From Rhipidocladum racemiflorum (taxonomy: Eukaryota > Streptophyta > Magnoliopsida > Poales > Poaceae): a stretch of DNA of 64,000 nucleotides. The stretch is from the NCBI GenBank assembly GCA_036346355.1, contig CM070585.1, forward strand, positions 8,819,001 to 8,883,000, in the 5' to 3' direction. Under the pieces are notes generated by a model. That model was not told the DNA's origin. It did not search any database and saw only the letters and a program-made list of their open reading frames with translations. Positions 11,201 to 22,456 of this stretch are shown piece after piece. Numbering within the stretch: the first letter of the stretch is position 1; each line of letters opens with the position of its first letter. The position numbers and the translations under genes are program-made.

Positions 11201-12060
11201 CCTGCGGAAGGAAGAAAACACCCAGACATGTAGAGATTTTACCGGAGAGAGAAAAATATTTTCGTGAGAATCTCTAAAAAAGAAATAAAAAGTAATGATT
11301 TTTTAAATAAAATTTAAAATATTTCTTTAAATAAAATTTAAAATATTCCATTAAAAAATCTAAAAAAAATAAACAGTTTAATTTTAAAAAGTACATTATC
11401 GCTGTAGTTTCAGGACAGTTATATTATAAAAGTTTTTAAATCAAATTTTTTAAAAATAAATATACAATAGAAAATATTTAAAAATAAAAATAAAAATAAA
11501 AATATTGTAGCTTGCCACGTTAGAAACTACAGTGTTCAGCGCCACATACTAGGGCAACATCCCTTGCCGTACATCTTTAACAATATAGAGTTTACTACAT
11601 GCGCAGCGGCTCCACGCGTTGCTATGAGCGAAAGGGATTATCGAGACAGGTAGAGATTTTAAAAAGAGAAAGAATTTTTTTTCGGTAATACCTCCAAAAA
11701 AAAGAAAGAAACAAAAAGTGCTGATTTTTCTTTTAAAAGTATTTCTTTGAAAAATATTAAAAATTATTAATTTTAAAAAAATTCAAAACACAAAAAATTC
11801 AAAAATACCTCAAAAAGTGCTCATGTTCTTTTTTTAAAAATAAAAAAATATTTCTTTAAATTTTTTAAAAATATTCATCTAAAAAGGTTTACAAGTTTAA
11901 AATTAAAAAAGAAACTAATTTTTAAAAATTACTGTAGCCATCAACTATAGAAACTACAGTTTATAAAAAGTTTTTAAAATAAAAAATTATTGTTTCAAAA
12001 AAATACTATTGACGATCATGGTAGAAATTACAGTGATCGACACGACATGGTGAGGATGGG
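11200..12060. repeat. AT-rich diverged direct duplication
   Basis: Two blocks about 420 bp apart share GTAGAGATTTTA near 11228 and 11650, then a run of AGAAATAAAAAGT-like words, then GTAGAAACTACAGT-like words. This suggests an old tandem duplication of an AT-rich repeat. There is no coding potential. Confidence 0.4.
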
Positions 12061-12129
12061 GGCGGATGGCTGTACCTCGCAAGATTAGTAGGTTTTACAT
12101 GATATAGATTCTACGACGGGGTTTGTGGC

Positions 12130-12260
12130 TATGGGTGGTCGAAATCCAAAATTTCGGCGAAATCTTGGAATTTTGAACAAAATCCAGACAAAATTCAAAA
12201 AAAAAAATTCAAATCTAGAATTTTTTGGACCAGGATTTCGAAGATTTCAATCCCTATCGG
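12130..12260. repeat. dispersed CGAAATTTCGG repeat, partial copy 3
   Basis: GGTCGAAATCCAAAATTTCGG, then AAATCTTGGAATTTTGAAC and ACCAGGATTTCGAAGATTTC, match the start of the fuller copy at 51065-51165. Only the first part of the repeat is present. Confidence 0.5.
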
Positions 12261-12261
12261 T

Positions 12262-12362
12262 TGGTCTACCAAGGCTATAAAAATTAGTGTGCCTCTCATA
12301 GAACAATAAGTGCATGCCTCCAAGAGGTCATGGGTTCAAATCTTGGTCTCAACCACGGTTTA
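12262..12362 (+). other. tRNA-like relic
   Basis: GGTTGGTCTACCAAGGCT at the 5' side and GTCATGGGTTCAAATCTTGG (B box GGTTCAAATC) ending CTCAACCA can pair at their ends (GGTTG with CAACC). The anticodon region is not convincing. Probably a decayed tRNA-derived repeat. Confidence 0.3.
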
Positions 12363-12616
12363 CAATACCGTTTCAACCATGGTTTTGAATGAGCAGGCGG
12401 TACCCAAATTTGCTAAAACCCGATTGTTTTCGAAAGTCAAACAAATTTGAAATCCAGTCAAACAAGGGAGCGAAATTTGAACAAAAAGCTCAAAAACAGC
12501 TCAAAATTTGAATTTCAAGTGGTTTTCTCGAAAATCGATGGCGGGTTGAAAAACGGGGCGAAATGGGAAAATTTGTAAAGAAATTTGTAAAAATTTTAAA
12601 AAGCCATTAAAGGTTT

Positions 12617-13190
12617 TGTTGGACCCGAAAGTAACACCTCCGAAACCTATATGTAAAACACGCTGATCCAAGATCGAGCTAGTGTACACAATGAACAAAG
12701 TTGATAACACAACATGTCAAACATACATTTATTCTTTAACTAACATAATCTTTCGCGATAATATTGGCTCGCAGGCTAAATAAAAATAAAGCAGCAGAAA
12801 TAAAATAAACTGAACTAAAATCCAATAGATTTACCACTAGCAATCAACTGGGGTAGTGGTACTAGTTATCCTGGTCTTCTCCATCGTAGACATACTCCTT
12901 TAAAAACAACAATAAACCAATGGTGAGTACAAAGGTACTCCACAAGTCACACGGGAGATGTAGAATTAATGCAAAGGATATCAAAGGAAGGTTATATAGT
13001 TATTTTAGTATAAAGCAGTAAGTTCACAATATTCTATGTAATTTCCAAATGCATAATTTGGTTCAAATAGCAAATTCTATTTTTCAACATTTTTAGATTC
13101 AGGAATCACTTCTACAACCAACTCAGGAATCCTTCCTAGAGCTTAACCCAAATTTACCATGATGGACTCACTCCACCCCCACTGAATAAA
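12617..13190 (-). mobile_element. antisense gypsy LTR, 3' part (LTR family A)
   Basis: Read on the minus strand this is the 3' end of a long LTR, closing GTTACTTTCGGGTCCAACA at 12617. It is clearly homologous to the sense LTR at 31757-32184: both contain CTCGATCTTGGATCAGYGTG, CCTGCGAGCCAA and TTCGGAGGTGTTAC. The LTR continues at 24465-24588, 25117-25284 and 28810-30610, split by three later insertions. No primer site lies left of 12617, so this is the outer end of a 3' or solo LTR. Confidence 0.75.
13182..13190. repeat. 9-bp target site duplication, left (MULE)
   Basis: CTGAATAAA, identical to 24456-24464. Confidence 0.9.
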
Positions 13191-13432
13191 GAAATTTTTT
13201 TTTAAATATATTATATTTTATTCCGAATTGCAGAAATAAATGTCTTTCGCAAGAAATTACAGTTTTATACGTCTGTCGCCTGTCCATCGGGCGATATAAG
13301 CCTGTCGCCCGATGGACAAAGCGACAGAGGCTTTCGTGTTTTACGCCTGCCGTTAGGCGAGCGACAGGCTTATCGCCGATCAACAAAGCGACAGATTAAA
13401 AATCCGATGGACGGGCGATGATAGCATGCGGG
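13191..13432 (+). repeat. left terminal inverted repeat of the MULE
   Basis: The outer about 110 bp (through GACGCCTGTCCATCGGGCG-like text) is nearly identical to the reverse complement of 24345-24455. The inner part is a decayed series of GTCGCCC..GGGCGAC hairpin units, several altered to AAAGCGACAG. Such subterminal motifs are candidate transposase-binding sites. Confidence 0.85.
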
Positions 13433-13606
13433 GTTCTGCCGCCGATGGACGGCGGCAGTATATTTTATAATGCCGAAGCGCGTTAAGCCGGCAGAGGCAA
13501 CCGAGCGAGTAAAAGAAAAGGAAGAGAGAAGAGGAGAAGAAGAGAGGAAAAAAGAGAGAGGGAAGAAAATTTCTGTGCGATTTTTGAGCCCGTCACTTCA
13601 TACTCA

Positions 13607-14252
13607 GGTAATTTCTCGTTCTTTAGTTTTGGTATTTGTAGATCTAGAAAATCTAGTTAAGAAATGTAGTTAGATGTAGAAAGATTTAGTAAACCTAGTT
13701 TGTAGTTATATGTAGTACAGACATAGCAAATCTAGTTAGGTGTAGGTAGATTTAGCTAACCTAGTTTGTACGTATGCAGTAGTCGTTCTAATTTTTGTAG
13801 CAGTAGGTTATGATTTAGTAGAAATGATTTTAGATCTTGGTTTGTGTGCGTTGATATATCGAATGTACATACTTTGAACGGATAGAAGTATTCATTTCTT
13901 AGGAATGCAGTTGGGTACATATAGCGAAAGTAGTTTGATGTATGTCGAGTAGAAATTAATCGTACAGAATGTAGTTACAGTAGTTGTTCAATTCCTTAGT
14001 AGTAGATCTATTGAATGTAGATATTTTATACCGATACGAATACATCCATATACATATTCAATTCTTACGAATGTAGTACAATGAGAGATAGCGATTGTTA
14101 CGATCGTAGGTATGTATTGTTAGAAATGTTGCAAATTCTTGTACGATTAAATAAGTAATTTTGTAGCATATAGATATACCAACGCAAAGTTGGGGGTTGT
14201 AATATTTTTTACGGAAAGTATTTAATTCGTGGGTGAATGAATGGATTTGCAG
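13607..14252 (+). other. probable 5'-UTR intron of the transposase gene
   Basis: A donor-like ACTCAG|GTAATT at 13606/13607 and an acceptor ATTTGCAG ending at 14252 bracket an AT-rich stretch with many GTAG words. The transposase ATG follows the acceptor by two bases, as in the PMD gene further on. The 13470-13606 piece would be the leader exon. Splicing is inferred from motifs only. Confidence 0.45.
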
Positions 14253-14254
14253 AT

Positions 14255-16999
14255 ATGGCAGAACGAGTTCAATTTAGAATATATTATGGCGAAGGGGTTG
14301 TAATGTATGGTTCGGAGGGTGCAGATCTAAGTAACTTCCCGTATGTAGACAGAAGTTTGAGTAGGGTCGAAGAGCGCACATTTTCTTCAGTGATGAAGTG
14401 GTTGTATTATACTTTTCGGATGGAAGAAGAGAAGTGGCAATGAAGGTATTTTGCCTCAGAGTATGCAGAACAATCCATTTTGTTGGGAGCTAGTTGAGTT
14501 GAAAGGAACCGCATCGTGGAGATCATATGTGAGGGGGACAGAGCAACCGATGGAACCGGTGCTTTTAGTGCAAGCCTATGCCCGGATGTAGCCCCAGCAG
14601 CGGACGGTGGGGAGTGTAGTCAGGCTCAAAATGAGTTAAGTTTTGGTGACACCGAAATTGGGGATCTAGCCATGGGCGTGACATCCAGGCAATGAACGAG
14701 GACATTATTTGCCAAAGTGGCGAACAATCTGAATTTGGGGATGACGAAGCAAATGTTGGACAAGTAGCGCTGGGAGTAGCAGATTTAAGGTGAGCAAATT
14801 GATGAAATAACAATTAGGATGGAAGAGGAAGACCTTGAGTACGGCATAGCGAAGTGGAAGACGACGATGAGTCCGACGAGGAAGATGGAGGTGCGGAGCC
14901 GCTGTGCGGCCGAGTGGAGCACACATCAATTTGATAGGTTGGTTGTTAATGAAACCAACGACATACGTTAGCGATACTGACCCAACGAGGTTAGGCCTGA
15001 CGATGCGTGACGCGACAAAGGAGGCCAGGCAGATGCTGTAAAAGATTGGGCCTTATCATTAAGAAGGACTTTCAGGGTTAAGAAATCCACGCCGACCTGC
15101 TACGACGTGGTGTGTGAGATCCATGGCTGTCCGTGGAGAGTGCACGCGTACAAGCCGAAGTGGGGCACCCATTGGTTATGCTCGAAGGTTGAGCAGCACA
15201 GCTGTATGATTGAGGAAACAATGATGGCTCACAGGAACCTGTCATCTGGGTTTGTCGCGAATCTCATGTACTCAGAGATAGTGGAGAACCTGGCTTATGA
15301 GCCCCGTGCTATTATCCGAGCTCTCGAGAACAGATATCAGTACACAATTAGCTATGGGAAGGCTTGGAGGGCGAAACAGAAGGCCTTAGAAACGAGGTTT
15401 GGGAAGTTTGAAGACTCGTACCACAATCTGCCCGCCTTTGCTCGATTGCATTCAGGAAAGAAATCCCGGCACTTACTATGATTATCAAGATTGTCCGTCA
15501 ATCAAGTGGCCAACTAAAAGGCATCTGAGGAGAGTGTTCTTCGCATTCGGAGCTTGCATTAAGGCGTTCCACCACTGTCGTCCATTGCTGTGCGTGGACG
15601 GCACATTCTTGACCGGGAAATACAAAGGGCAAATTTTGACAGCTGTGGGTGTTGACGGAAACAACCAGATTCTGCCTGTTGCATTCGCCTTCGTAGAAAG
15701 TGAGAACTATGAGAGTTGGCTATGGTTCCTGCGGAACTTGAAGATTGGGGTGGTCAAAACTCGTCAGGATGTGTGCGTGCTGCACGACAGGCATGCTGGT
15801 CTGCTTAGTGCGATCAACCAGTTGCAAACAAAGCGAGGAGCCATTTCCATGGCCTCGACTTGCAGAGCCGATGGTGCATGAGGCATTTGGGCGCAAATTT
15901 CTACAAGCAATTCAGGAACAAGGAACTCATGAACATGTTCAAAAGACTATGTAAGCGTAACTGTGGAGAGCAAGTTCCGGACTCTGTGGAAAAATATCGA
16001 TGAGCTGACAAGAAAACACAAAGAGGAGACAGCGAACAAGAGTACTGCCAGCGAAGGGCACGATGAGGCGGAGCCTCTTCCCCCACTGCCAACAGAAGAT
16101 GACGCGACTAATCATCGTCGAAGGCAAAGGCCAATCAAATGTTTCTCGGACTGGATCAAGCACGAACCGATGGAAAAGTGGGCATCATACATGACACACA
16201 TGGTGCCGATACGGTGTGATGACCAAGGTAACTTTGCGTAAGTTTACAACTGGGTAATGAGAGGGATGAGGTGTCTCCCATTGGTGGGAATTGTTGAGGA
16301 AGTCTTTGCGGGGCACAACCAAGTACTTCGCCGACAGACATCAAGCTGCACAGATAGTGCTTTGAGAGATGAGAAGCTCTGTACTCCTCCATGATCATTA
16401 AATACATGGAAGAGAAGAGTCAGAAGGCGGCCAAGCATAGAGCTATAAAAGTTGGTGCACGAACACTGCGCTTCGAGGTGATATGTAAGGATAAAGGACG
16501 GCGTGGAACCAACCGGGTTGTCATTCAGAGTGCGTATTACAGAGATCTGCAAATGCTCGTGTAACAAGCCCGACCTTTGCACAGCCGTGTTCTCATGTGA
16601 TAGCCGCATGTGCTTTATTTAGAATGCAACCTGGTACCTATCTATCTGAATATTTCGGGAAGGAAAGGGTGATGGCAACTTGGAGCGAGGAGTCAGTATG
16701 GTTACGGTGTTGTGGGTTCTTTCACGGCAACTCCTACTGGCGATGAAAGGTTCTGGGTCCCGATTTTAATGCGTAGATGGAAAGCAGGGCGTCGGAAGAC
16801 AAGACGTATCAGAAATGACATGGATGAGTCAGAAGCTGGCAAGCGCGTGAAGAAATGTTCATTGTGCAAGCAAACAGGACATACGTTCAAGAATTGCCAC
16901 GCACAAAACGAAGGAGATGAAGGAGGAGATGGCAATCCGACGGTGGCGGGTGGATCGTCCTGTGCGACGAGTGCTGCACGACGCCAACGTACCACATGA
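14255..16999 (+). pseudogene. MURA-type MULE transposase (broken)
   Basis: The family excises and inserts Mutator elements in the nucleus by DDE chemistry. Translation starts MAERVQFRIYYGEG at 14255 and is broken into at least six frames. Visible parts in order: a WRKY-GCM1-like zinc finger near 15105-15220 (CEIHGCPWRVHA..EQHSC); a MULE transposase core at 15480-15960 with CVDGTFL (Asp at 15597-15599), LHDRHAGL (Asp at 15786-15788) and, after a frameshift near 15855, SRWCMRHLGANFYKQF; NFA-stop-VYNWVMRG at 16230-16260, where the usual catalytic Glu codon is TAA; SWIM-type Cys residues at 16540-16610 (CKCSCNKPDL); and a CCHC knuckle CSLCKQTGHTFKNC at 16858-16899. The length matches full-size MURA proteins, so this copy decayed in place and cannot be functional. 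Confidence 0.88.
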
Positions 17000-17258
17000 G
17001 AAGCAATTTAATCGCAATGTAATCGATGTGACGTGTGTTGTGTGAACCCTGTGTGGACCTTGTGTGTAAGCCTGCTGCATGTGGCTGTGAGTGTTGTGCA
17101 CTGAAAAATTATTGTAACTGTTTCTGAATATTTATGATGCTTGAACAATTTTACGTGAATGTTTGTTTGAACACATTGTTGTGAGAAACATATAGTATTC
17201 GGACGATTTTCTTTTGATATGGTTTCGAAATGTAACTCACAATTTGTTATTTACAGGT
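17000..17258. promoter_or_regulatory. intergenic region between transposase and PMD gene
   Basis: AT-rich sequence with TG-rich text (17025-17100). It ends in a splice acceptor TTATTTACAG at 17247-17256, two bases before the PMD start codon. By analogy with the transposase it may hold the promoter and a leader intron of the PMD gene. No clear TATA box was found. Confidence 0.35.
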
Positions 17259-20033
17259 ATGGCTGACCAGCGAGGAGATGACGAGTGGCCATTCGAGTTC
17301 TTTGGATCCGGTGGTCGACGGTAGTCACCGTGCCCGCTCGCCACCGGTTTTCCAATGGAGGAGGCCAGGCGCACACGTTGGGCGCCCTTCGTCCGAGGAC
17401 ACCGCAAAGATGCTGGGATATCGATCCTCGTTGGGTCCCTGTAACATATTACAATTCAGATTTCTTTATATGTTTGAGCTCGTTTCTTCGGTGTTGTATC
17501 TTGGAAAAAATTACATGTTTTTCCTTTCGTAGGCTTCGAGCTTCAGGGTTGCTCCCTTTCGGCCGGATGGTGCGGGATGTGGGTCGGCGGTTTCCGCTCG
17601 ACAGTCCTCGATCACCGCTCGTGGATCGGTGGAGGCCAGAGACCCACACCTTCCACCTACCCGTCGGGAGATGGCGATCACCTTGCGGGGCGTGTCGTAC
17701 TGCTCGGCCTCCCGATCGCCGGCGATTTGTGGTGCCACACGACGTCGACCTGCGTGGCGCCGCGGCTACTTCAGCCAGTTGTTGGTGTGCTTCGACACCA
17801 GGCTCTACGGGCCTTCACCGACACACGGTCCTACGCTGCGGTGGCTTCGGCGGTTGTGGTACGCAACTACACTATGAAAAACAAGTACTCTTCAATTACA
17901 ACTTACAACAACATGTAATATGTGATCTTCTATCTTGCAGCCTTCGCAGCTCGTCGAGGGGGCGGACGACTACAGGGTCAGCCGCCACTTGGAGGCATAC
18001 CTGCTGTGGCTGTTCGGCTGGTGCTTGTTCACGAGCTCCCATGGGGATAGCGTGGGCGAGCACCTCGTCGGTCGCGAGAGATAGCGGGCGCCCCCTCGGA
18101 CGGCGTCGCGCGATACTCCCGGGGTCCGTCCTCTGCGGCACGCATCGCCCTCTGCGATGGGTGTACCCGGCCGGCGCCGAGTCGACCTTCACCTGGATGC
18201 CCGGCTGGTACAGTGTGGGCATCTGAAGGTTCCAGATCGGGCGCCCCGCCATCAGCCTGGAGCGGGTTGACCCTACAGCGATGGGCGACGTGGACGGTCC
18301 GACCATGGGCACCATCTGGTGCCACCGACGGGTAAGATATTTGAACTGAAAGTTTGGTACTATTGCTTGTACATTTTTTAATACTAACGGTAACGTTTTG
18401 TTTCACTGCAGCCGAGGTGGGCACACCAGACGGTGCGCCAGGGCTACCCGCAGTTCGTCGCGGCGTTCGACCACCTCACGGACGACCACGCGGCGCTGGA
18501 CGCCGTACACTCAGGAGCGTGTACAGCCGTGTGACCGGCGCCGTGTCGACCACAATGCCGCACGCGAGACGCCAGCGTCGCTCACACGGGCGGTTCCTGG
18601 TGTTCGACGTCCAGGTCGAGGCCTACGCTGTCCATCGGTGATGAGGCGATTCGGCCTACGACAGAGTTCCCGATCTTGCCGGCCGTCTGCTTCCCACACG
18701 CCGCCCACGCGTAAGTTCCCTCAATCGATGTTCCATAATTACTATCGTGTGCCGCCATCTAATATTTATACATTCATTTCTCATCCACGGCCCAGACTAG
18801 GAAGGGGTGCATGGGGCCACCCACAGCACGTGCGGATGGAGCCATGGATCGAGGAGTGGGCCGAGCCTCGAGGGCGTCCATGCCGACGATGCGCCATACG
18901 ACCGAGACTTACCAGCGCATCGACAATGGTTCACCTCTCGCGACACGCAGCGCCTGCACGCGTCGACCGGATCCTCCCAGGCATCGCCCTCGGCCCAGAG
19001 ACACGTATCCCGCCCATACGGACGCTGCTCGCACGCGCGTACGTTGTATCCGATATCGTTTAACCATTTCAAATCGGTGCTATCTAATTTGCGATGTATT
19101 TTCCAGACTGACATGCTAGACCGCTTCTACGAGGAGTCGTCGAGGATGCTCTCGCGATTGACCAGCGGCCGGCGGGTGACCAGAGCGGACGTTGCTGCTA
19201 CCGCTCGGTAGGTTCCGAGACGACTCTGCCGCTACCGAGTTTGCTGGATCACCCCTGCCTCGTGGTGTGGTCCCCGACGCACCGCTCAGCGCCACGGAGG
19301 GACCTGTGGGTGGTGCAGCCGACACACCGAGTCGCTTCTTCTTCACAAAGACGGTGGAGGTGCGTGCTTCCACACCGAGGTGCCGCAGTGTGTGTTTTTC
19401 TTGTGTAGTCACTTTTCATGCTTTGCACTCACCAAGTCACCGGGTCTTAACATTTCTTCCCTTTCGTGGTACCGCCGGAGGTCCTGCAGTGTCGGCCGCA
19501 CCGTGGTTGCCGATCGCCTCGATGACTACGACGGGCGGGGTGATGATCTTGACGACTACGAGGACGACACCGTGTGGAGGTACCTCGTTGATCCACCCCC
19601 AGTTCAGCTTGGTACCGCACAGCAGGAGTGGGCGCCACGACCGACGCAGCCTGGGTCGTCGCAGTCGGTGCCGCCAGCTCCACCGACCCAGGCTGGGTCG
19701 TCGCAGTGGGTGCCGCCACCTCCACCGACCCAGGCTGGTTCGTCGCAGTGGCTGCCGCCACCTCCACCGACCCAGCCGTCGTGGGTGTCGCCACCTGCAG
19801 CGACCCAGCCTGGGTCGTTGGTGCCGCCACCTCCACCGACGCAGGTTGCACCGACGCAGCACCAGACACCCCCACCACCACCGGTACAGGCTGACCCGCC
19901 TGGGTACGCGACACCTCCAGCGAGACCACAGAGGGCCCACCAGCCGCCGACGCACCTGACGTACTCCCGAGGTCAGATCCGGAGGAGGACTACACACCAG
20001 CGAGGAGGCGACGCGAAGAGGGGCCGGCACTAG
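17259..20033 (+). pseudogene. plant mobile domain (PMD, MAIN/MAIL1-like) gene, multi-exon and frameshifted
   Basis: PMD proteins are nuclear plant proteins, some host-encoded (MAIN, MAIL1, acting in silencing) and many carried by transposons. The start MADQRGDDEWPFEFFG at 17259 follows an acceptor. Introns with GT..AG ends fit at 17441-17532, 17859-17940, 18332-18411, 18711-18795 and 19039-19106, and probably one more after 19357. Family motifs in order: RLRASGLLPFGR and LVDRWRPETHTFHLP (exon 2), LPIAGDLW in a shifted frame, DYRVSRHLEAYLLWLFGW (exon 3), HQTVRQGYPQFVAAFDHL and MRRFGLRQ (exon 4), MLDRFYEESSRMLSRL (exon 6). The last exon gives a Pro/Gln/Ser-rich tail of PPPPTQAGSSQW-like repeats, ending in a basic segment. 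An early stop and several one-base shifts break the frame. Confidence 0.82.
19620..19900 (+). repeat. imperfect 36-bp coding minisatellite in the PMD tail
   Basis: Units of about 36 bp with the core CCACCTCCACCGACCCAG repeat across this interval and encode PPPPTQAGSSQW-like peptides. Frames on the other strand look long only because of this GC-rich repeat. Confidence 0.7.
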
Positions 20034-20331
20034 TTTCTTTCATTTTTCAGTGTTTGTAATTTTTTGTTTATTTTGGTTGGCAGTTTCGATTACGGCGGTG
20101 ATTGATGGTACTATGTTATGTAATACCATCTATTTTGTGTACTTTGTCATATTACGTGGTTCATTACATATTTCTGTCCGCTTTTCCAGCTTTTGTCATA
20201 TCATCTTTTTCAGCTTTTGTTATATGACCTTTTGAAGCTTTTGTCATATCACCTTTTACAGGTTTTGTCGACTTCCTCGTTTGAGCGCGAGAGAATACAG
20301 GATGCGAACATCGGGGACCCAGCACAGCGGC

Positions 20332-20999
20332 AACGGGCCGCCGAAAATCGCTAGGGTTGTTGGGCGTTGTCGTGCGCGAGTATGATACTTAGGGTTGTTG
20401 GGCGTTGAGAATTTATATGCGAAGAGAGTTGTAACTGAGATATTTTTACATAATATGGTAGTCCGTATACCAAATAGCAAACCTGGTACCTCCGGCCAAA
20501 AAAATAACTTCCAACATGCATTTCTACGGGCCACCGAAAATCCTACATCGTAAGGGTTCGTGCGCGAATGTAATACTTAGGGTAGTTAAGCGTTGAGAGT
20601 TCAAATGCGAAAAGAGTTGTAACTGAGATATTTTTACAGAATATGGCAGTCCGTATACCAAATAGCAAATCTGGTACCTCCGGCCCAATAAATAACTTCC
20701 AACATGCATTTCTACGGGCCGCCGAAAAACCTTCATCGTTAGGGTTCGTGCACGAATGTAATACTTAGGGTTGTTGGGCGTTGAGAGTTTAAATGCGAAT
20801 AGAGTTGTAACTGAGATATTTTTACACAATATGGTAGTCCGTATACCAAATAGCAAATCTGGTACCTCCGGCCCAATAAATAACTTCCAACATGCATTTC
20901 TACGGGCCGCCGAAAAACCTTCATCGTTAGGGTTCGTGCACGAATGTAATACTTAGGGTTCGTGCACGAATGTAATACTTAGGGTTCGTGCGCGAATAT
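20332..20999. repeat. 188-bp tandem array inside the MULE
   Basis: The word TACTTAG recurs at 20386, 20574, 20762 and 20950, exactly 188 bp apart. The units share ACGGGCCGCCGAAAA, GTAACTGAGATATTTTTACA, ATGGTAGTCCGTATACCAAA and CTTCCAACATGCATTTCTAC. The last unit breaks into a 26-bp subrepeat (TACTTAG at 20950 and 20976). There is no coding capacity. Unit similarity appears high, so the amplification is younger than the decay of the transposase. Confidence 0.85.
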
Positions 21000-21066
21000 A
21001 ATATCTCAGTTACAGCTCTCTTCGCATATAAATCCTCAACGCCCAATAACCCTAAGTTTTATAGTC
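20996..21066 (-). repeat. inverted partial copy closing the 188-bp array
   Basis: ATATCTCAGTTACAGCTCTC, CGCATATAAATCCTCAACGC and CCAATAACCCTAAGT are the reverse complement of 20384-20443 in the first unit. The array can therefore fold into a long hairpin. Confidence 0.75.
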
Positions 21067-21139
21067 GCGCACAAACCATGTAGTCATTTTCTTTCCTGTT
21101 GAGCCATGAAAGCCAGCCTAGATTGCATCTGCAAAGCTG

Positions 21140-21260
21140 TGTACTCCACTGCCATGACCCGTCGATGTCATCTGCAATGATGTGTACTCCACTGCCATGA
21201 CCCGTCGATGTCATCTGTAAAGCTGTAAAAGCGGCATGCATCTGTCGATGTCAAGCACAG
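21140..21260. repeat. short tandem duplication upstream of GRF gene 1
   Basis: The word TGTGTACTCCACTGCCATGA followed by CCCGTCGATGTCATCTG occurs at 21138-21174 and again at 21181-21217 (period about 43 bp), with a third decayed trace at 21240. Confidence 0.6.
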
Positions 21261-21572
21261 CCACAGTTGCAAGGGAATCCGATGCTCCTGGATTTTTCTT
21301 TCTTGTCGGGGACCGCGGAAATTCGAATTTCAAAATGAAAAAAAAATACCGCAACGGAAAGCCGCGGTTTTGCGATGTTACTGTTCAGCCAGGCCCCCAC
21401 CTCGCGCGCTAATGCTCCGCCAACTGGTGGCCACTCCCAAGCCACTGCCAGCTGCAGCCAGACCCCCCCTGAGCGCACTGCAAACGCTGCCACGTGCCGA
21501 TTTTCTGTCTTGGCCCCTCGCCCCGCACGATGATGTGCCGCCAGCTGTCTCGTTTCTACCTCGCTCCCTGCC

Positions 21573-21579
21573 TATAAAT
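21573..21579 (+). promoter_or_regulatory. TATA box of GRF gene 1
   Basis: CCTATAAATT lies in a GC-rich promoter. A start site about 30 bp downstream (near 21605) would give a leader with an intron at 21764-21847 (GTGAGT..CGTGTAG) before the ATG at 21884. Confidence 0.6.
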
Positions 21580-21883
21580 TGCAAGGCCGCCTGCACTTAT
21601 ATCAAGCAAAAGCGATACTTTGCTCCGAGTTCATAAAGTTTGGATTGAGTTGAGAAAACCCAAAGCGCAAAGAGGAGAACTGGTAGTTTAGCTTTCCTTG
21701 TTTCCAAGATTTTATTTCGGCGTCTTGTTCCACAGGTATTATTTACAAAAGTTATTTTGTACGGTGAGTCACATTGTTGTGTTCTTGGTTCAGTACACAT
21801 TAATTTGTACTTTTTATGCTTCTTATTGATGTTTTTGCTTCGTGTAGACACCGACTTAAGTGTTCGTCCGTTCTGTGAAAGCC

Positions 21884-22456
21884 ATGTCGAAGGCGTCGAG
21901 CTCAGTGGTTGCCAATGCAGGGCGGGTAATTTGCCCTAACTGCCATGTGGATGCTCAAACTCGCTACATCACGCCAAATAACGGACGAGCGTTCTATAGA
22001 TGCCCAAATTTCTTTGTACGTCTAAATGTATTTCGATATCTTCATATTTCGATGATTATTCTCTTGCTCCAGCTTTTAAATAGCCATGCTCACACTGTCG
22101 TGTAGTCTACCGGATGCCAATATCAGCAGTGGGCAGACGGTATAAATACACCGACATCTTTAAACAGGACGCTTCCAATGGTAGAGCAGAGGACGGATCT
22201 CGCGCAGGAACTTAACATGCTAACGGTACGAGAATTACCGCAAAGAGAGGGAGTTCGGCCTGAACAAAAAGAAAACCGTGAAGCGTATGATCGCTTACTT
22301 GAGCACGCCGTACAAGATAACCACGAAGCTGTAAGCCCTGATTTGGTTGTTCCTCTTGACGGCCCTAGCGTTGAAGACTACAAACGTGACCGTTGGGAGT
22401 TTTTCGAAGAAGAGGGTGTTGAATTCTATGATAGTGATGATTCTGGAAAGTTCTAA
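21884..22456 (+). CDS. GRF-type zinc-finger protein, two exons, intact (MULE cargo)
   Basis: Exon 1 (21884-22015) and exon 2 (22106-22456) join in phase 0 across a 90-bp GTACGT..TGTAG intron to give 160 residues. Residues about 15-55 form a GRF zinc finger: CPNCHVDAQTRY, then NNGRAFYRCPNF ending exon 1, then CQYQQWAD in exon 2. That the motif is completed only by splicing supports the intron. GRF fingers bind nucleic acid, often single-stranded DNA, and are common in plant transposon proteins. The rest is acidic and charged, with a DSDDSGKF end and no further domain. The gene has a TATA box, a leader intron and an open frame despite broken neighbours. The molecular role is unknown; a helper of transposition or silencing evasion is inference. 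Confidence 0.78.

Noticed and set aside
19437..20030. 197-codon open frame on the minus strand
   Set aside because: It is antisense to the proline-rich PMD tail; its Arg/Trp-rich repeats come from the GC-rich minisatellite.
20332..20999. Telomere-like or centromeric satellite because of TTAGGG-like words
   Set aside because: The unit is a 188-bp transposon-internal repeat with only single ACTTAGGGTT words, not telomeric tandem arrays.
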